Shown: positions 16,916-27,375, counted from the first letter of the stretch. The stretch: 64,000 nt of DNA from an uncultured Pelagibacteraceae bacterium (GCA_902615445.1 CACMOQ010000006.1:1-64000), one strand, 5' to 3'. The notes: a model not told the origin generated them from the letters alone. Numbers and translations: made by a program.

Positions 16916-18365
16916 AATAATCCTCAATAAGTTGATTTAGCAGTCTTACTCCATAACCAGTTGCTCCACCAGAATTTAACGCACCTCCATATTTAGAGAA
17001 CGCCATTCCAGCAATATCTAGATGAGCCCAAGGTGTTTTTTTTAAAATAAATCTTTGTAAAAACTGAGCAGCTGTAGTAGACCCAGCTCCTCCAACGTAA
17101 TTTATATTTTGCATATCTGCGTTTTTAGAATTGATTAATTTATCAAAATTTTTATTTAATGGCATTCTCCAAAGTTTCTCTTCAACTTTATTACCCGCAT
17201 CAATTAATTCTTTTGATAATTTGTCATTATTGGAAAAAAGTCCCGCATATTCAGAACCTAATGAAACTATAATCGCACCAGTTAAGGTTGCTAAATCAAT
17301 CATAAATTTAGGTTTAAATTTTTTTTCAGTGAAAGTAATAGCATCCGCTAGAACCAATCTACCCTCTGCATCGGTATTCAATATTTCTATGGTCTTACCA
17401 CTGAAAGATTTTACTATATCTCCTGGTCTTTGGGCATTTCCACTAACCATATTTTCAACGAGCCCAACAACTCCTATTGCATTAACTTTTGCTTTTCTTA
17501 TAGCTAAGCTTTTCATTAAACCCACTACTGCAGCTGAGCCTGCCATGTCATATGTCATGTCCTCCATAAATTTTGCTGGTTTAAGGGAATAACCTCCTGT
17601 ATCAAAACACACTCCTTTTCCAATGAATGCTAATGGTTTAGAATTATTTTTTATTCCTTTCCACTCAATAGTCACTAGATATGATCCTCTCACACTGCCT
17701 TGACCTACTCCAAGTAAAGCATTCATACCTAATTTTTTTAAATTATTTTCATTATATATGGTTACTTTCAAACCATTTTTTTTAAGTGATTTTAATCTTT
17801 TTGCATATTCATCTGGATGTAAAATATTTCCAGGCTCAGAAACTAAATCCCTTGCAAAAAAAGTTCCTTCTTCTAAAGCTTTAAATTTTAATTTCTGTCC
17901 AGCTGTTAGTGTATTTTTATTTCCAATAACATTTAATGTTATAATTTTTGTCTCTTTTTTTGATTTATATTTAGTAAACTCATATGATTTTAGTTTTAAT
18001 CCATGAAGAAAATAACCGATAAAATTTTTATCTTTATTAATCAAGCTATCAGTATTCACAAAATATTCACTTTTTTTTCCATGATTAACTGTTTTATAAA
18101 ATTCTGCTCCTAAATTTTCCATATCCGAAGAAGTAATATTTTTTTTAACTGAAACTAAAACAATTTTTTTTTTTGAACTTAATTTAAAGGCAAATAGATT
18201 ACTTTTTAGATCTCTTACTTTTAATAAATCATTTATATAAGTAAATTCTAATTTTGAAATATATTTTTTTAAATGATTTAAATTAAACTTATCATCTATG
18301 AATAAGACTAGGTTATTTGAGGTTTTATTAAGACTATTATTTTTATAATTAATTGTTACTGACAT
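16908..18365 (-). CDS. pepA: Leucyl aminopeptidase (M17)
   Basis: Cytosolic di-metal aminopeptidase that trims peptide N-termini. 485 aa. The poorly conserved N-terminal domain is followed by the catalytic domain with FIGKGVCFDTGGYSLKPA (metal-binding Lys and Asp), MAGSAAVVG, the signature NTDAEGRLVLADA near residue 340, and the C-terminal WAHLDIAGMAF. All metal ligands appear to be present. E. coli PepA also binds DNA, but no such claim can be made here. It reads away from lptF across a 113-bp spacer. Confidence 0.96.
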   Translation of the reverse strand: MSVTINYKNNSLNKTSNNLVLFIDDKFNLNHLKKYISKLEFTYINDLLKVRDLKSNLFAFKLSSKKKIVLVSVKKNITSSDMENLGAEFYKTVNHGKKSEYFVNTDSLINKDKNFIGYFLHGLKLKSYEFTKYKSKKETKIITLNVIGNKNTLTAGQKLKFKALEEGTFFARDLVSEPGNILHPDEYAKRLKSLKKNGLKVTIYNENNLKKLGMNALLGVGQGSVRGSYLVTIEWKGIKNNSKPLAFIGKGVCFDTGGYSLKPAKFMEDMTYDMAGSAAVVGLMKSLAIRKAKVNAIGVVGLVENMVSGNAQRPGDIVKSFSGKTIEILNTDAEGRLVLADAITFTEKKFKPKFMIDLATLTGAIIVSLGSEYAGLFSNNDKLSKELIDAGNKVEEKLWRMPLNKNFDKLINSKNADMQNINYVGGAGSTTAAQFLQRFILKKTPWAHLDIAGMAFSKYGGALNSGGATGYGVRLLNQLIEDYYE

Positions 18366-18398
18366 ATTAAAAATTTCTTAAAGATTAATCATTTTATT

Positions 18399-18440
18399 GC
18401 ATAAAATTGTATTTATTTTAAATTTTTATACAATCTATGC
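18399..18440. repeat. Imperfect inverted repeat in the pepA-lptF divergent spacer
   Basis: GCATAAAATTGTAT (18399-18412) pairs with ATACAATCTATGC (18428-18440) around a 15-nt A/T loop, 13 pairs with one unpaired base. It sits between two divergent genes where promoters are expected, so an operator for a dimeric regulator or a cruciform is as likely as an RNA hairpin. The TGATAATGTTATAT sequence just downstream may contain the lptF -10 region. Confidence 0.45.
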
Positions 18441-18478
18441 GTGATAATGTTATATAAGAGTTATAACTTTTAAATTCA

Positions 18479-19600
18479 ATGAAAAAAACAATATTTAATA
18501 ATCTATTTAACGAAGTAACTCTGTTTTTCTTGATATGCTCATTAACTCTCACTTTAATTGTATGGATTATTCAAGCAGTAAATTTTGTAGATATCATCTC
18601 AGAAGATGGGCATAGCATAGCTACTTATTTTTCTTATGCTATTTTAAATATCCCAAAAATATACAGTAAACTTTTGTTGTTATCTTTTTTTCTTTCTCTT
18701 TACTACATTCTAGGAGTTTATGAAGATAAAAATCAACTTATTATTTTCTGGGTGAATGGAATAACCAAAATTGAATTTCTTAATAAGTTAATTTTTTTAT
18801 CAATAATTTTTGCCTTCTTTTCCTTAATATTATCTTTTTATATAGTTCCTTTCACTCAAGATAAAGCTAGATCATTTATAAGAAGCTCAAATCTTGATTT
18901 TTTTCCTTCGCTTATAAAACCTAAAAAATTTATTGATACCGTTGAAAATTTAACAATTTTTCTTGATGAAAAAAAAAACTTTTCTATGAAAAAAATATTA
19001 ATCAAAGACTCAAGTATTTCAGGAAGTTCACAATTGATAATTTCTAAATCTGGAAACATTGTTGGTAACGATCAAAATAAATATCTAAGTCTTGATGATG
19101 GGATAATAATAAACTATGGCAAAGATAAAAAATTTACTTCCTTTAACTTTGAACAATCAAATTTTAATTTAAATAAATACAAAACTAAAACAACTATTAC
19201 GCCTAAAATTCAAGAAACAAAAAGTAGCACAATCATAAAATGTTTAAAAAAACTTAATTTAGATATGAGTAAAAAAACTTTTATTGATAAACTAAGTTGT
19301 CAAAAATCATTTTTGAAAAATTTAATTCAAGAAATTTATAAAAGAACAATTCTTCCAATATATGTCCCAATATTATGCATAATCGCATCTTTAGTTGTGC
19401 TGAAATCAAGTAATAATGACAAGTTTAAAAACTTTAAAATAAAAGTTTTTTTAATTGGAATAATTGTTATTATTTTCTCACAAATTTCAATTAACACAAT
19501 TAGTATTAATATAAATGCTGGGATTGTAACATTATGCTTACCCTTTATTCTATTATTAACTTCTTATTTATTTTTTTTAAATAAAAATAAAAAATTTTAA
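18479..19600 (+). CDS. lptF: LPS export ABC permease LptF
   Basis: One of the two YjgP/YjgQ-type permeases that pull lipopolysaccharide from the inner membrane for the Lpt bridge. 373 aa. Three N-terminal membrane segments lie within about residues 12-125, followed by a periplasmic beta-jellyroll region (about 130-270) and three C-terminal segments ending TSYLFFLNKNKKF. The order fits the family. lptG begins 5 bp after it. LptF and LptG are told apart mainly by gene order here. Confidence 0.87.
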   Translation: MKKTIFNNLFNEVTLFFLICSLTLTLIVWIIQAVNFVDIISEDGHSIATYFSYAILNIPKIYSKLLLLSFFLSLYYILGVYEDKNQLIIFWVNGITKIEFLNKLIFLSIIFAFFSLILSFYIVPFTQDKARSFIRSSNLDFFPSLIKPKKFIDTVENLTIFLDEKKNFSMKKILIKDSSISGSSQLIISKSGNIVGNDQNKYLSLDDGIIINYGKDKKFTSFNFEQSNFNLNKYKTKTTITPKIQETKSSTIIKCLKKLNLDMSKKTFIDKLSCQKSFLKNLIQEIYKRTILPIYVPILCIIASLVVLKSSNNDKFKNFKIKVFLIGIIVIIFSQISINTISININAGIVTLCLPFILLLTSYLFFLNKNKKF

Positions 19601-19605
19601 TCTAA

Positions 19606-20688
19606 ATGGTTTTAAAAATTTATCAAAAATATCTTATTAAAGAATTTATATTGATAGTGTGCAAAATCACTTTCGTTTTTTTAATCTTAGGATTAATTAT
19701 GGGATTACTAGAAGAAATTAATTTTTTTTCAGAATTTGATGTTAAATATTTCTATCCAATTTATCTAGTATTATTAAATGTCCCTTCTTTAATATACGAA
19801 ATTTTTCCCTTTATTTTTTTACTATCTTCACAACTATTGTTTATAAAATTACTTGATAGCGGTGAACTAAACACCTTCAAAAGTAATGGATTAGATAATA
19901 TTAAAATTCTCAAATTAATAACTTTGCTTTCGCTGATTATTGGACTTTTTATTGTTATCATATTTTATAATTTTTCTGCAATCATGAAATTCAATTACCT
20001 AGATATAAAAAAAAATTTTACAAAAGATAATAAATATTTAGCAACTATTACTGAGAATGGATTATGGATCAAAGACGAAATTCGTGATGAAATCAATTTT
20101 ATAAATGCTAAGAGTTTTACAATTAACACCTTGAATGATGTAGATATTATTCAACTGAATCAAGATTTCGAGTTTCAAAATAATATCAAGGCAGAAAAAG
20201 TAAATATCCAAGAAAATACTTGGAGTCTTTATGATGTGAGGATTATTGATAAAAATAATAGTATAAAAACACAAGACGAAATGAGTTTTTTATCTAATTT
20301 TAATTACGAAGAAATAAACAATCTTTTTTCAAATCTTGCCTCACTTACAATTTGGAATTTATTTGAATTAAAGAAAAATTATTTATCAATCAATTATTCA
20401 ACTACTGAAATAGATTATCACTTACAAAGAATTATTGCTTATCCCTTTTTTATAACAATAATTACAGCATTATCTGCTATTTTAATGTTAAATATGCATT
20501 TTCAAAAACCTAAGCTTTTCTATATCATTGTTGGTATACTGCTATCGGTAATTATATATTATATAAACTTCTTCTTTGGAACTTTGGGAAAAAATGAAAA
20601 AATTCCATTGTTAGTCTCAATATGGATACCAATTTTAACTTTAAGTATAATTTGTTTAATAGGAATTATTAGAATAAATGAAAAATAA
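19606..20688 (+). CDS. lptG: LPS export ABC permease LptG
   Basis: Partner permease of LptF. 360 aa. It begins KIYQKYLIKEFILIVCKITFVFLI, the typical LptG start, with LPS-contact helices, a periplasmic domain (about residues 125-255) and three C-terminal membrane helices. It follows lptF at 5 bp and overlaps lptD by 11 nt, so lptF-lptG-lptD are co-expressed. The ATPase LptB and LptA/LptC are not in this window. Confidence 0.88.
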   Translation: MVLKIYQKYLIKEFILIVCKITFVFLILGLIMGLLEEINFFSEFDVKYFYPIYLVLLNVPSLIYEIFPFIFLLSSQLLFIKLLDSGELNTFKSNGLDNIKILKLITLLSLIIGLFIVIIFYNFSAIMKFNYLDIKKNFTKDNKYLATITENGLWIKDEIRDEINFINAKSFTINTLNDVDIIQLNQDFEFQNNIKAEKVNIQENTWSLYDVRIIDKNNSIKTQDEMSFLSNFNYEEINNLFSNLASLTIWNLFELKKNYLSINYSTTEIDYHLQRIIAYPFFITIITALSAILMLNMHFQKPKLFYIIVGILLSVIIYYINFFFGTLGKNEKIPLLVSIWIPILTLSIICLIGIIRINEK

Positions 20689-23053
20689 ATTAAAATTTTT
20701 AATTCCGATTTTTTTTTTATATATCTCTGAAGTTAATACTTTTGCATTTGAAGACTTTAGATTCGAGAGCAAATCAATTGAGATTGAAAAGAATAACATT
20801 ATTATAGCCAAGGATGGTGTAAAAGCTACTACTTCTGATGGATTAGAAATATTTGCTGATAGATCTAAATATAATAAAAAAACTAAAATTTTAGAATTAG
20901 ACACCAATGTTAGAATTTTAGATAAAATTCAAAATTTTGAGATAAGGAGTGACAAAATTATATACAATAAATTTTTAGAAAAAATTGTATCTAGAACTAA
21001 CACAAAAATAGATATAAATAATTCACACATAATTACAGGCAAGAATATCATTTTTTTTAGATCCAAATCTCAGATTCAATCTAACGAACCTTCGATAATT
21101 AAGGATAAATTTAACAATGTGATTAAGCTCAATGGGTTCAATTATTCAATTAAAAATAAAACACTCAAAACGAATCAAATGGAATCAATCGATAAAGATT
21201 CCAATATTTATAAATCTAACAATGCAATCATAGATTTGAAAAGTCAAAAATTAGCCGCTAAAGATATTCAAATTTATTTTGCTGAGGGAGAATTAGGAAA
21301 AAATGCTAGATTGAAGGGAAGTTCATTAATGTCAGAAAACGATATATCCATTATACAAAATGGTATTTTTACTGCTTGTAAAATAAGAAATGATTGCCCG
21401 CCATGGAGTTTAAAATCTAAGGAAATAAAGCATGATAAAACAAAAAAATCAATAAATTATAAAAATTCTTGGTTGCAATTTTATGACGTTCCAATTTTTT
21501 ATTTTCCCAAATTTTTTCATCCAGATCCTACCGTTAAACGACAATCTGGTTTTTTAACTCCTTCATTATTAACTTCCTCTACTAGTGGAGGATCAATCAG
21601 TATACCTTATTATAAAGTAATTTCTGATAATAAAGATACTACTTTTACTCCAAGAATTTATTTTAATGATGATTTTTCCTTTCAAAGTGAATATAGACAG
21701 GTTGAAAAAAATACAAGTCATATATCTGACATTAGTTTAAAAAAACTAGATGTTTCTACAAAATCACATTTTTTTTCGAATACAAAACATGTTCTTGAAA
21801 ATAATTTTGATTTTTCAGAAATTGAATTAAATTTAGAAAAAACATCGAGTGATACATATCTTAAAGGTGATAATATAAAAAGTAAAACTAGAGATACCAA
21901 CAATCAAAGTTTATTAAATTCATACTTAAAATTTGATGGAACTAGTGAAGATTTAAATATATTTGTAGAGGTAGCCGCTTTTGAAGATTTAACAAAGGAA
22001 AAAGACTCAGATAAATTCCAATACATATTGCCAAATTTTACCATATCTAAGTTATTGAATAACAACTCTGATAGTAAGGGGAGATTGAATTATGAAATTT
22101 CTGGGTCAAGTCAAAAAAAAAATACTAATGTTAGTGAGTCATTTTTAATTAACGACTTGATTTATAAGTCTAATTTCTTTTTTTCAAAATTTGGGACAAT
22201 TTCAAATTATGAGCTTGAATTTAAAAATTCTTTAAAGAAAGGAGAAAACTCAAATAAGTATAAAAATGAGACTCAGTCTGAAAATTTTTCCAGTTTTATT
22301 TTTAACTCTTCTATTCCTCTAAAAAAAAATTATAAAAATTATAACGGAGATCTAAGTCCAAAAATTAATGTCAGGTATAGTCCTAATAAATCCGAAAATT
22401 TATCTGATTTAGATAGAAAGATTAATATTACTAACATTTTCTCAAAAAACAGATTAGGATTAAACGACTCCTTAGAAGGAGGTAAATCTATTACTCTTGG
22501 TTTTGATTACGATTTAGAAACTAAAGAAAATAAAGACTTTTTAGAATTTAGTTTAGGACAAATATTTAGAGACACTGAGGATAAAAGACTTCCCCTTACT
22601 TCAAAAATGCAAACCAAGTCGTCTGATATAGTTGGAAATTTTGATTTCAAACCTAATGATAAATTTAATATTAATTATGATTTCTCGTTTGATAATAATT
22701 TAGAAACAGTAAACTATACTAAAATTGAAACGCAACTAAGTGTAAATAATTTTGTTACTTCATTTGACTTTCTTGAGGAGAATGATGATATTGGTTCTGA
22801 TAGTTATTTACTTAGTGATATAAGATATAACTTTAATGAAAAAAATTCTGTTTCCTACAATACTAGAAGAAATCGAAAAACAGATTTAACAGAGTATTAT
22901 AATTTAGTCTATGAGTATAAAAATGATTGCTTGATAGCTGGTATTGAATATAATAAAGAATATTATCAAGACCGAGATTTAAAACCATCAGAACAAATAT
23001 TTTTCTCTCTGACTTTTACCCCCTTCACGACGATCTCGACACCTGGTTTCTAA
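20678..23053 (+). CDS. lptD: LPS-assembly outer membrane protein LptD
   Basis: Inserts LPS into the outer leaflet together with LptE. 791 aa with a signal peptide (LIPIFFLYISEVNTFA), an N-terminal OstA-type beta-jellyroll domain (about residues 20-200: SIEIEKNNIIIAKDGVKATT, repeated strand pattern), and a long C-terminal barrel region ending SLTFTPFTTISTPGF, with the aromatic-terminated strand expected of outer membrane proteins. The conserved middle segment PPWSLKSKEIKHD and PIFYFPKFFHPDPTVKRQSGFL is clear. Cys residues near ACKIRNDC could take part in the LptD disulfides. It overlaps lptG and lies 3 bp from surA. Confidence 0.93.
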   Translation: MKNKLKFLIPIFFLYISEVNTFAFEDFRFESKSIEIEKNNIIIAKDGVKATTSDGLEIFADRSKYNKKTKILELDTNVRILDKIQNFEIRSDKIIYNKFLEKIVSRTNTKIDINNSHIITGKNIIFFRSKSQIQSNEPSIIKDKFNNVIKLNGFNYSIKNKTLKTNQMESIDKDSNIYKSNNAIIDLKSQKLAAKDIQIYFAEGELGKNARLKGSSLMSENDISIIQNGIFTACKIRNDCPPWSLKSKEIKHDKTKKSINYKNSWLQFYDVPIFYFPKFFHPDPTVKRQSGFLTPSLLTSSTSGGSISIPYYKVISDNKDTTFTPRIYFNDDFSFQSEYRQVEKNTSHISDISLKKLDVSTKSHFFSNTKHVLENNFDFSEIELNLEKTSSDTYLKGDNIKSKTRDTNNQSLLNSYLKFDGTSEDLNIFVEVAAFEDLTKEKDSDKFQYILPNFTISKLLNNNSDSKGRLNYEISGSSQKKNTNVSESFLINDLIYKSNFFFSKFGTISNYELEFKNSLKKGENSNKYKNETQSENFSSFIFNSSIPLKKNYKNYNGDLSPKINVRYSPNKSENLSDLDRKINITNIFSKNRLGLNDSLEGGKSITLGFDYDLETKENKDFLEFSLGQIFRDTEDKRLPLTSKMQTKSSDIVGNFDFKPNDKFNINYDFSFDNNLETVNYTKIETQLSVNNFVTSFDFLEENDDIGSDSYLLSDIRYNFNEKNSVSYNTRRNRKTDLTEYYNLVYEYKNDCLIAGIEYNKEYYQDRDLKPSEQIFFSLTFTPFTTISTPGF

Positions 23054-23056
23054 AAA

Positions 23057-23998
23057 ATGAAAATAATTTTTGCATATACTTTGATAATATATCTTCATTT
23101 AATTACAGCTAGTATTTCAACTGAAATTAAAATTTTATATAAAATTAACGACAGTGTGATTACCAATTATGATATTTCAGAGGAGGTTAATTATTTGGTT
23201 TCACTCAATAGAAATTTAAATCAATTAAATGATAAGCAACTTTTCTCAAATGCTGAAAAATCTTTAATTAGAGAAATAATAAAGAAAGATGAAATAGATA
23301 AATTTTATGAAATTAATTATGAGGAAGAAATTAATTCTGAAAATATTAATAGAATAGTTACAAATTTTAGAGAAAAAATAGGTTATAAATCAAATCAAGA
23401 ATTTCAAGATTTTTTGAAAGTTAAAAATATTGAAATTAATGAACTCAAGAAAAAGTTTATAATTGAACAATTTTGGAACCAACTTATTTTTGATAAGTAT
23501 AGAAATTTGGTAAAAATAGACTCAGATAAAATTCAAAGTGTTTTAGAAAAATTAATAAAAGACAAATCAGAAATTTTAACATTTAATTTATCTGAAATAG
23601 TTTTTTTTGAAAAAAATAGAGAAGCAATAAAAAACAAATCAGAAGAAATCATAGCATCAATTGAAAGTATTGGTTTTAAAGATACGGCAGTAATCTATAG
23701 TATATCAGAAAGTTCAAAATTAGGTGGAGAAATAGGCTGGGTAAACCAAAACCAAATATCAAAAAAAATTTTTCAAGATATTAAAGACTTAGATATAGGA
23801 GATTTTTCGAAGCCAATAATTACTACAGGGGGTATAATTTTTCTTAAAGTAAATGACAAAAAAAAGACTAGTACCCAGATTGATAAGGACAAAGAAATGA
23901 AAAGGCTGATTGCGTTTGAAAAAAATAGAATACTAAATGAATATTCGATAATTTATTATAAAGAAATTGAAAATAAAGCATATGTTGAAAAATTTTAA
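23057..23998 (+). CDS. surA: SurA-like periplasmic peptidyl-prolyl isomerase/chaperone
   Basis: 313 aa. N-terminal signal segment (IIFAYTLIIYLHLITAS), then a SurA-N-like helical region starting KILYKINDSVITNYDI, and one parvulin-type rotamase domain toward the C-terminus (SESSKLGGEIGWVNQNQISKKIF, with FSKPIITTGGIIFLKVND). SurA escorts outer membrane proteins, LptD in particular, so the position 3 bp after lptD is meaningful. Only one parvulin domain is visible, fewer than in E. coli SurA. It overlaps pdxA by 17 nt. Confidence 0.85.
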   Translation: MKIIFAYTLIIYLHLITASISTEIKILYKINDSVITNYDISEEVNYLVSLNRNLNQLNDKQLFSNAEKSLIREIIKKDEIDKFYEINYEEEINSENINRIVTNFREKIGYKSNQEFQDFLKVKNIEINELKKKFIIEQFWNQLIFDKYRNLVKIDSDKIQSVLEKLIKDKSEILTFNLSEIVFFEKNREAIKNKSEEIIASIESIGFKDTAVIYSISESSKLGGEIGWVNQNQISKKIFQDIKDLDIGDFSKPIITTGGIIFLKVNDKKKTSTQIDKDKEMKRLIAFEKNRILNEYSIIYYKEIENKAYVEKF

Positions 23999-24929
23999 AC
24001 CTATAGTGATTGTTGCTGGAGACCCAAAAAGTGTTTTCTTAGAATTATATTTCAAATCTTTAAAAAAAAAAAAGTTCAAAAATCCTCTAATTTTAATCAT
24101 TAATGAAAGAATATTATTAGAGCAAATGAAAGATCTTAAATATGATTTCAAACTTAATAAATTAGATTTAAATCGATTAAATTTTAAAAACTTAAATAAT
24201 AAAAAAATAAATGTAATTAATGTCCCTTTTCATAAAAAATTTATCTCGGAGTATATCTATGAATCATTCGAAATAGCTTTGGCCTTAATAAAAAAAAATA
24301 ATAAAATTAATTTAATTAATGGTCCAATTAATAAAAAAAAAATTTTAAAACGTCGCTATTTAGGTATTACTGAGTACTTAGACTTCAAGACCAAAAGTAA
24401 AGGCAATACAGTAATGCTAATTTATAACAAAAATTTGGCTGTTAGCCCTCTTACAACACATCTGCCGTTAAAAAAAGTTCATAAATATATTAATAAACAG
24501 AAAATTATAAATCATGTAAAACAAATATCTAGTTTTTATAAGAAAAAATTTAATGTGGTGCCTAAAATTGGTATAACCGGCTTAAATCCACATTGTGAAA
24601 GTAATTTTTACAAAAGCGAGGAGGAAAGAATTATTGCACCAACTATTGAGTATTTATCAAAAAAAAAATTTAAAGTTTCGGGCCCCTACGCTGCAGATAC
24701 AATTTTTTTAAAGGACAAAATGAAAAAATTTGATGTTATATTAGGTATGTACCATGACCAAGTTTTAACTCCTATTAAATCAATATTTGGTTTTAATGCT
24801 ATTAATATCACTTTAGGACTTCCATTTATAAGAGTTTCTCCGGATCATGGACCAAATTTGGAAATGTTTTTGAAAAATAAATCTAACCCTGAAAGCCTAA
24901 TTCAGGCAATTAAATTTCTAGATAAATAA
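23982..24929 (+). CDS. pdxA: 4-hydroxythreonine-4-phosphate dehydrogenase
   Basis: NAD-dependent step of DXP-dependent pyridoxal phosphate synthesis. The family signature is clear: IVIVAGDPKS, NGPINKK, TTHLPLKKVHKYI (metal-binding His), GLNPHCES and GMYHDQVLTPIK, and the C-terminal VSPDHGP. The track start at 23967 is a TTG. The ATG at 23982 (MLKNFKPIVIVAGDP) is the better start and gives 315 aa, a normal length. The lptD-surA-pdxA-rsmA order is widely conserved in proteobacteria and confirms the surA call. Confidence 0.95.
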   Translation: MLKNFKPIVIVAGDPKSVFLELYFKSLKKKKFKNPLILIINERILLEQMKDLKYDFKLNKLDLNRLNFKNLNNKKINVINVPFHKKFISEYIYESFEIALALIKKNNKINLINGPINKKKILKRRYLGITEYLDFKTKSKGNTVMLIYNKNLAVSPLTTHLPLKKVHKYINKQKIINHVKQISSFYKKKFNVVPKIGITGLNPHCESNFYKSEEERIIAPTIEYLSKKKFKVSGPYAADTIFLKDKMKKFDVILGMYHDQVLTPIKSIFGFNAINITLGLPFIRVSPDHGPNLEMFLKNKSNPESLIQAIKFLDK

Positions 24930-25718
24930 GTGTTAATTAAACCAAAAAAAAGTTTGGGGCAAAATTTTTTAATTGATAAAAATATTATAGAAAAAATAGT
25001 ATCTATTTCAAAGATTTCAAATAAGGATGTCTTAGAGATAGGTCCTGGCACTGGAAATTTAACAGAATATATTTTGAGAGAGAAACCCAGTAAAATAATA
25101 TTAATTGAAAAGGATAAAATTTTATATGATCAACTTCAATTAAAATTTCAAAATAACATTGAAATAAGAAACGAAGACATTCTTAAAGTAAATGAAAAAA
25201 ATATTTCTAAAAAAAAATTGATAGTCTTTGGCAATTTGCCTTATAATATTTCAACAAAAATAGTTTGTAATTGGGTATTAAAATTAGAGAAAAATTTTTG
25301 GTTTTCAGAGTTAATATTAATGTTTCAGAAAGAAGTTGCTGATAGAGTTATTTCTAAGATTAATGACACAAATTATGGAAGACTATCAATTTTTCTTAAT
25401 TGGAAAATGAATATTAGAAAAGTTTTCGATATTAGTCCAAATTGTTTTTATCCAAAACCAAAAGTTCATAGTACATTAGTTCATTTTTTTCCTAAAAAGG
25501 ATTATTTTAAAATCAAAGAAAGTAAAAATTTGGAAAAAATAACAAGAATATTTTTTAACCAAAAAAGAAAAAAAATTAAAAATCCATTAAAACAATTATT
25601 TGTAAATTATAAAGACATATCAGAAAATTTAAAGCTTGATTTAAACTTGAGACCACAAAATCTATCATTAGAAACATATTGTAAAATTGTGAGAGAATAT
25701 GAAAAGTTAAGAAGTTAA
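24930..25718 (+). CDS. rsmA: 16S rRNA (adenine1518/1519-N6) dimethyltransferase
   Basis: Dimethylates two adjacent adenines in the 3' helix of 16S rRNA during small-subunit assembly. 262 aa with [16 protein letters not shown], the SAM motif [15 protein letters not shown], and the catalytic NLPYNIS motif. The start is a GTG immediately after the pdxA stop (no spacer), and the next possible starts would remove the conserved LGQNFL. It is the last gene of the lptF operon and overlaps convergent gmk by 12 nt. Confidence 0.97.
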   Translation: MLIKPKKSLGQNFLIDKNIIEKIVSISKISNKDVLEIGPGTGNLTEYILREKPSKIILIEKDKILYDQLQLKFQNNIEIRNEDILKVNEKNISKKKLIVFGNLPYNISTKIVCNWVLKLEKNFWFSELILMFQKEVADRVISKINDTNYGRLSIFLNWKMNIRKVFDISPNCFYPKPKVHSTLVHFFPKKDYFKIKESKNLEKITRIFFNQKRKKIKNPLKQLFVNYKDISENLKLDLNLRPQNLSLETYCKIVREYEKLRS

Positions 25719-26339
25719 CTTTTCAATATGCTTTCTAATATACTCTTTATCATAATCTTTAGGTCCATTATTTATTTCAGCATCAATTAAACTTGCAATT
25801 TTATTATAACAATTTTCTAAATTATCGTTGATAATAACATAATCATAATTAATCCAATGAAGTACATCTCTGCTAAATTCTTTCATTCTATTTTCAGCAA
25901 TTAGTTTATCCTTCATGTCTCTATTGGACAATCTCTCAAAAAGTATTTTTTTACTAGGGGGTAATAAGAAAAATGTTATCAATTTGTAGTCTAATTTTTT
26001 ATTTCTTATTTGATCTGCACCTTGCCAATCAATATCAAAAATTACATTTTTACCTTTTTGAAGGTTGCTAATTACGGGAGATCTGCTTGTACCATAAAGA
26101 TGGTTAAAAACTTTTGCATATTCCAAAAACTCTTCATTTTGAATTAGTCTACTAAACTCGATATCATCGACAAAAAAATAATCTTTATTTTGTTCTTCGC
26201 TCTCTCTAGGTTTTCTAGTTGTATGAGAAATGGAAATTTTAAAATTTTTTCTTTTGGATAAAAGTTTTACAAGGGTTGTTTTACCTGCGCCTGATGGAGA
26301 TGATAAAATCACCATTATCCCATCATTTTTTAATGGCAT
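25707..26339 (-). CDS. gmk: Guanylate kinase
   Basis: Phosphorylates GMP to GDP. 210 aa with the P-loop [34 protein letters not shown] (GMP-binding region), [12 protein letters not shown] and [14 protein letters not shown]. Complete and normal. It lies 9 bp after acpP on the same strand. The fabD-fabG-acpP-gmk order suggests it is read at the end of the fatty-acid cluster, although its cellular role is separate. Confidence 0.97.
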   Translation of the reverse strand: MPLKNDGIMVILSSPSGAGKTTLVKLLSKRKNFKISISHTTRKPRESEEQNKDYFFVDDIEFSRLIQNEEFLEYAKVFNHLYGTSRSPVISNLQKGKNVIFDIDWQGADQIRNKKLDYKLITFFLLPPSKKILFERLSNRDMKDKLIAENRMKEFSRDVLHWINYDYVIINDNLENCYNKIASLIDAEINNGPKDYDKEYIRKHIEKLTS

Positions 26340-26348
26340 TAAATTTTT

Positions 26349-26588
26349 TTAATTTCTTTTGCCTTCAATAAATTTAACAGCATCACCAACTGTTAATATT
26401 TTTTCGGCCTCGCTATCAGAAATTTCTGAACCAAATTCTTCCTCAAAAGCCATTACTAATTCAACTGTATCTAAGCTATCTGCACCTAGATCATCAATAA
26501 AACTAGAGTCATCTGTAACCTTTGCTTCATCTATTCCTAAATGATCAGCAACTATTTTTTTTACTTTACTTGAAATATCGTCAGACAT
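26349..26588 (-). CDS. acpP: Acyl carrier protein
   Basis: Carries acyl chains on 4'-phosphopantetheine in fatty acid synthesis. 79 aa, strongly acidic, with the modification motif [16 protein letters not shown] in which Ser is the attachment site. Shows the usual four-helix ACP length. It sits 49 bp after fabG. The expected fabF is not next in line; gmk is there instead. Confidence 0.97.
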   Translation of the reverse strand: MSDDISSKVKKIVADHLGIDEAKVTDDSSFIDDLGADSLDTVELVMAFEEEFGSEISDSEAEKILTVGDAVKFIEGKRN

Positions 26589-26637
26589 ATTAATCCTTTG
26601 TAGTTATATTTTGTTCATAGATGAAATTGTTTTTTTG

Positions 26638-27375
26638 TCAACCTAAATACAGACCACCGTTAACATGAATTGTCTCGCCATTTATGTAGTCTGATTTAGA
26701 TGAAGCTAAAAAAATTACAGCATTTGCAATATCTTCTGCTTTTCCCAATCTACCAGAAGGTATTTTTGATATAATTGATTCTTTAAATTTTTCGTCAATT
26801 TTTTCAGTCATGGCAGTCTCAATAAATCCTGGGGAAATGCAATTAACATTAATATTTTTTTTTGAGTATTCAATTGATAAACTTTTAGACATCGCAACGA
26901 TGCCTGCTTTTGAGGCAGTGTAATTTACTTGTCCTAAATTTCCAGTATGACCAACTACTGAGGTGATATTTATAATTTTTCCAGATTTATTTTTTAACAT
27001 TTTTTTGATTGCAAATTTACTCATTAAAAATGTTGATGTAAGATTCAAATCAATAACTTTATTCCATTCCATTAAATTCATTCTAATCGCCAAATTATCT
27101 TTAGTAATACCTGCATTATTAACTAGACAATTTAAATTGTTACCTAATAATTCATTTGCATCATCAATAAAACCCTCAATTTTATCGTGTTTAGAAATAT
27201 CGAAAGGCAATGTTTTTATTTTACTAAATTTACTTTTTAACTGATCCAATTTTTCTGTTCTTGTACCAGTTGCTAAAATATTTGCACCAGCCTCATAAAG
27301 ACACTCAACAATTGAACTACCTATACCTCCAGAGGCTCCCGTAACTATAATATTTTGATCTTTTAAACTTATCAT
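26638..27375 (-). CDS. fabG: 3-oxoacyl-[acyl-carrier-protein] reductase
   Basis: NADPH-dependent reduction of 3-oxoacyl-ACP. 245-aa SDR with TGASGGIGSSIVE, the NNAG motif (CLVNNAGITKDNL), catalytic Ser in ITSVVGHTG, YTASKAG for Tyr/Lys, and the C-terminal GETIHVNGGLY. The ATG forms an ATGA overlap with the fabD stop (27375-27372). FabG rather than a generic SDR is supported by the flanking fabD and acpP. Confidence 0.95.
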   Translation of the reverse strand: MISLKDQNIIVTGASGGIGSSIVECLYEAGANILATGTRTEKLDQLKSKFSKIKTLPFDISKHDKIEGFIDDANELLGNNLNCLVNNAGITKDNLAIRMNLMEWNKVIDLNLTSTFLMSKFAIKKMLKNKSGKIINITSVVGHTGNLGQVNYTASKAGIVAMSKSLSIEYSKKNINVNCISPGFIETAMTEKIDEKFKESIISKIPSGRLGKAEDIANAVIFLASSKSDYINGETIHVNGGLYLG

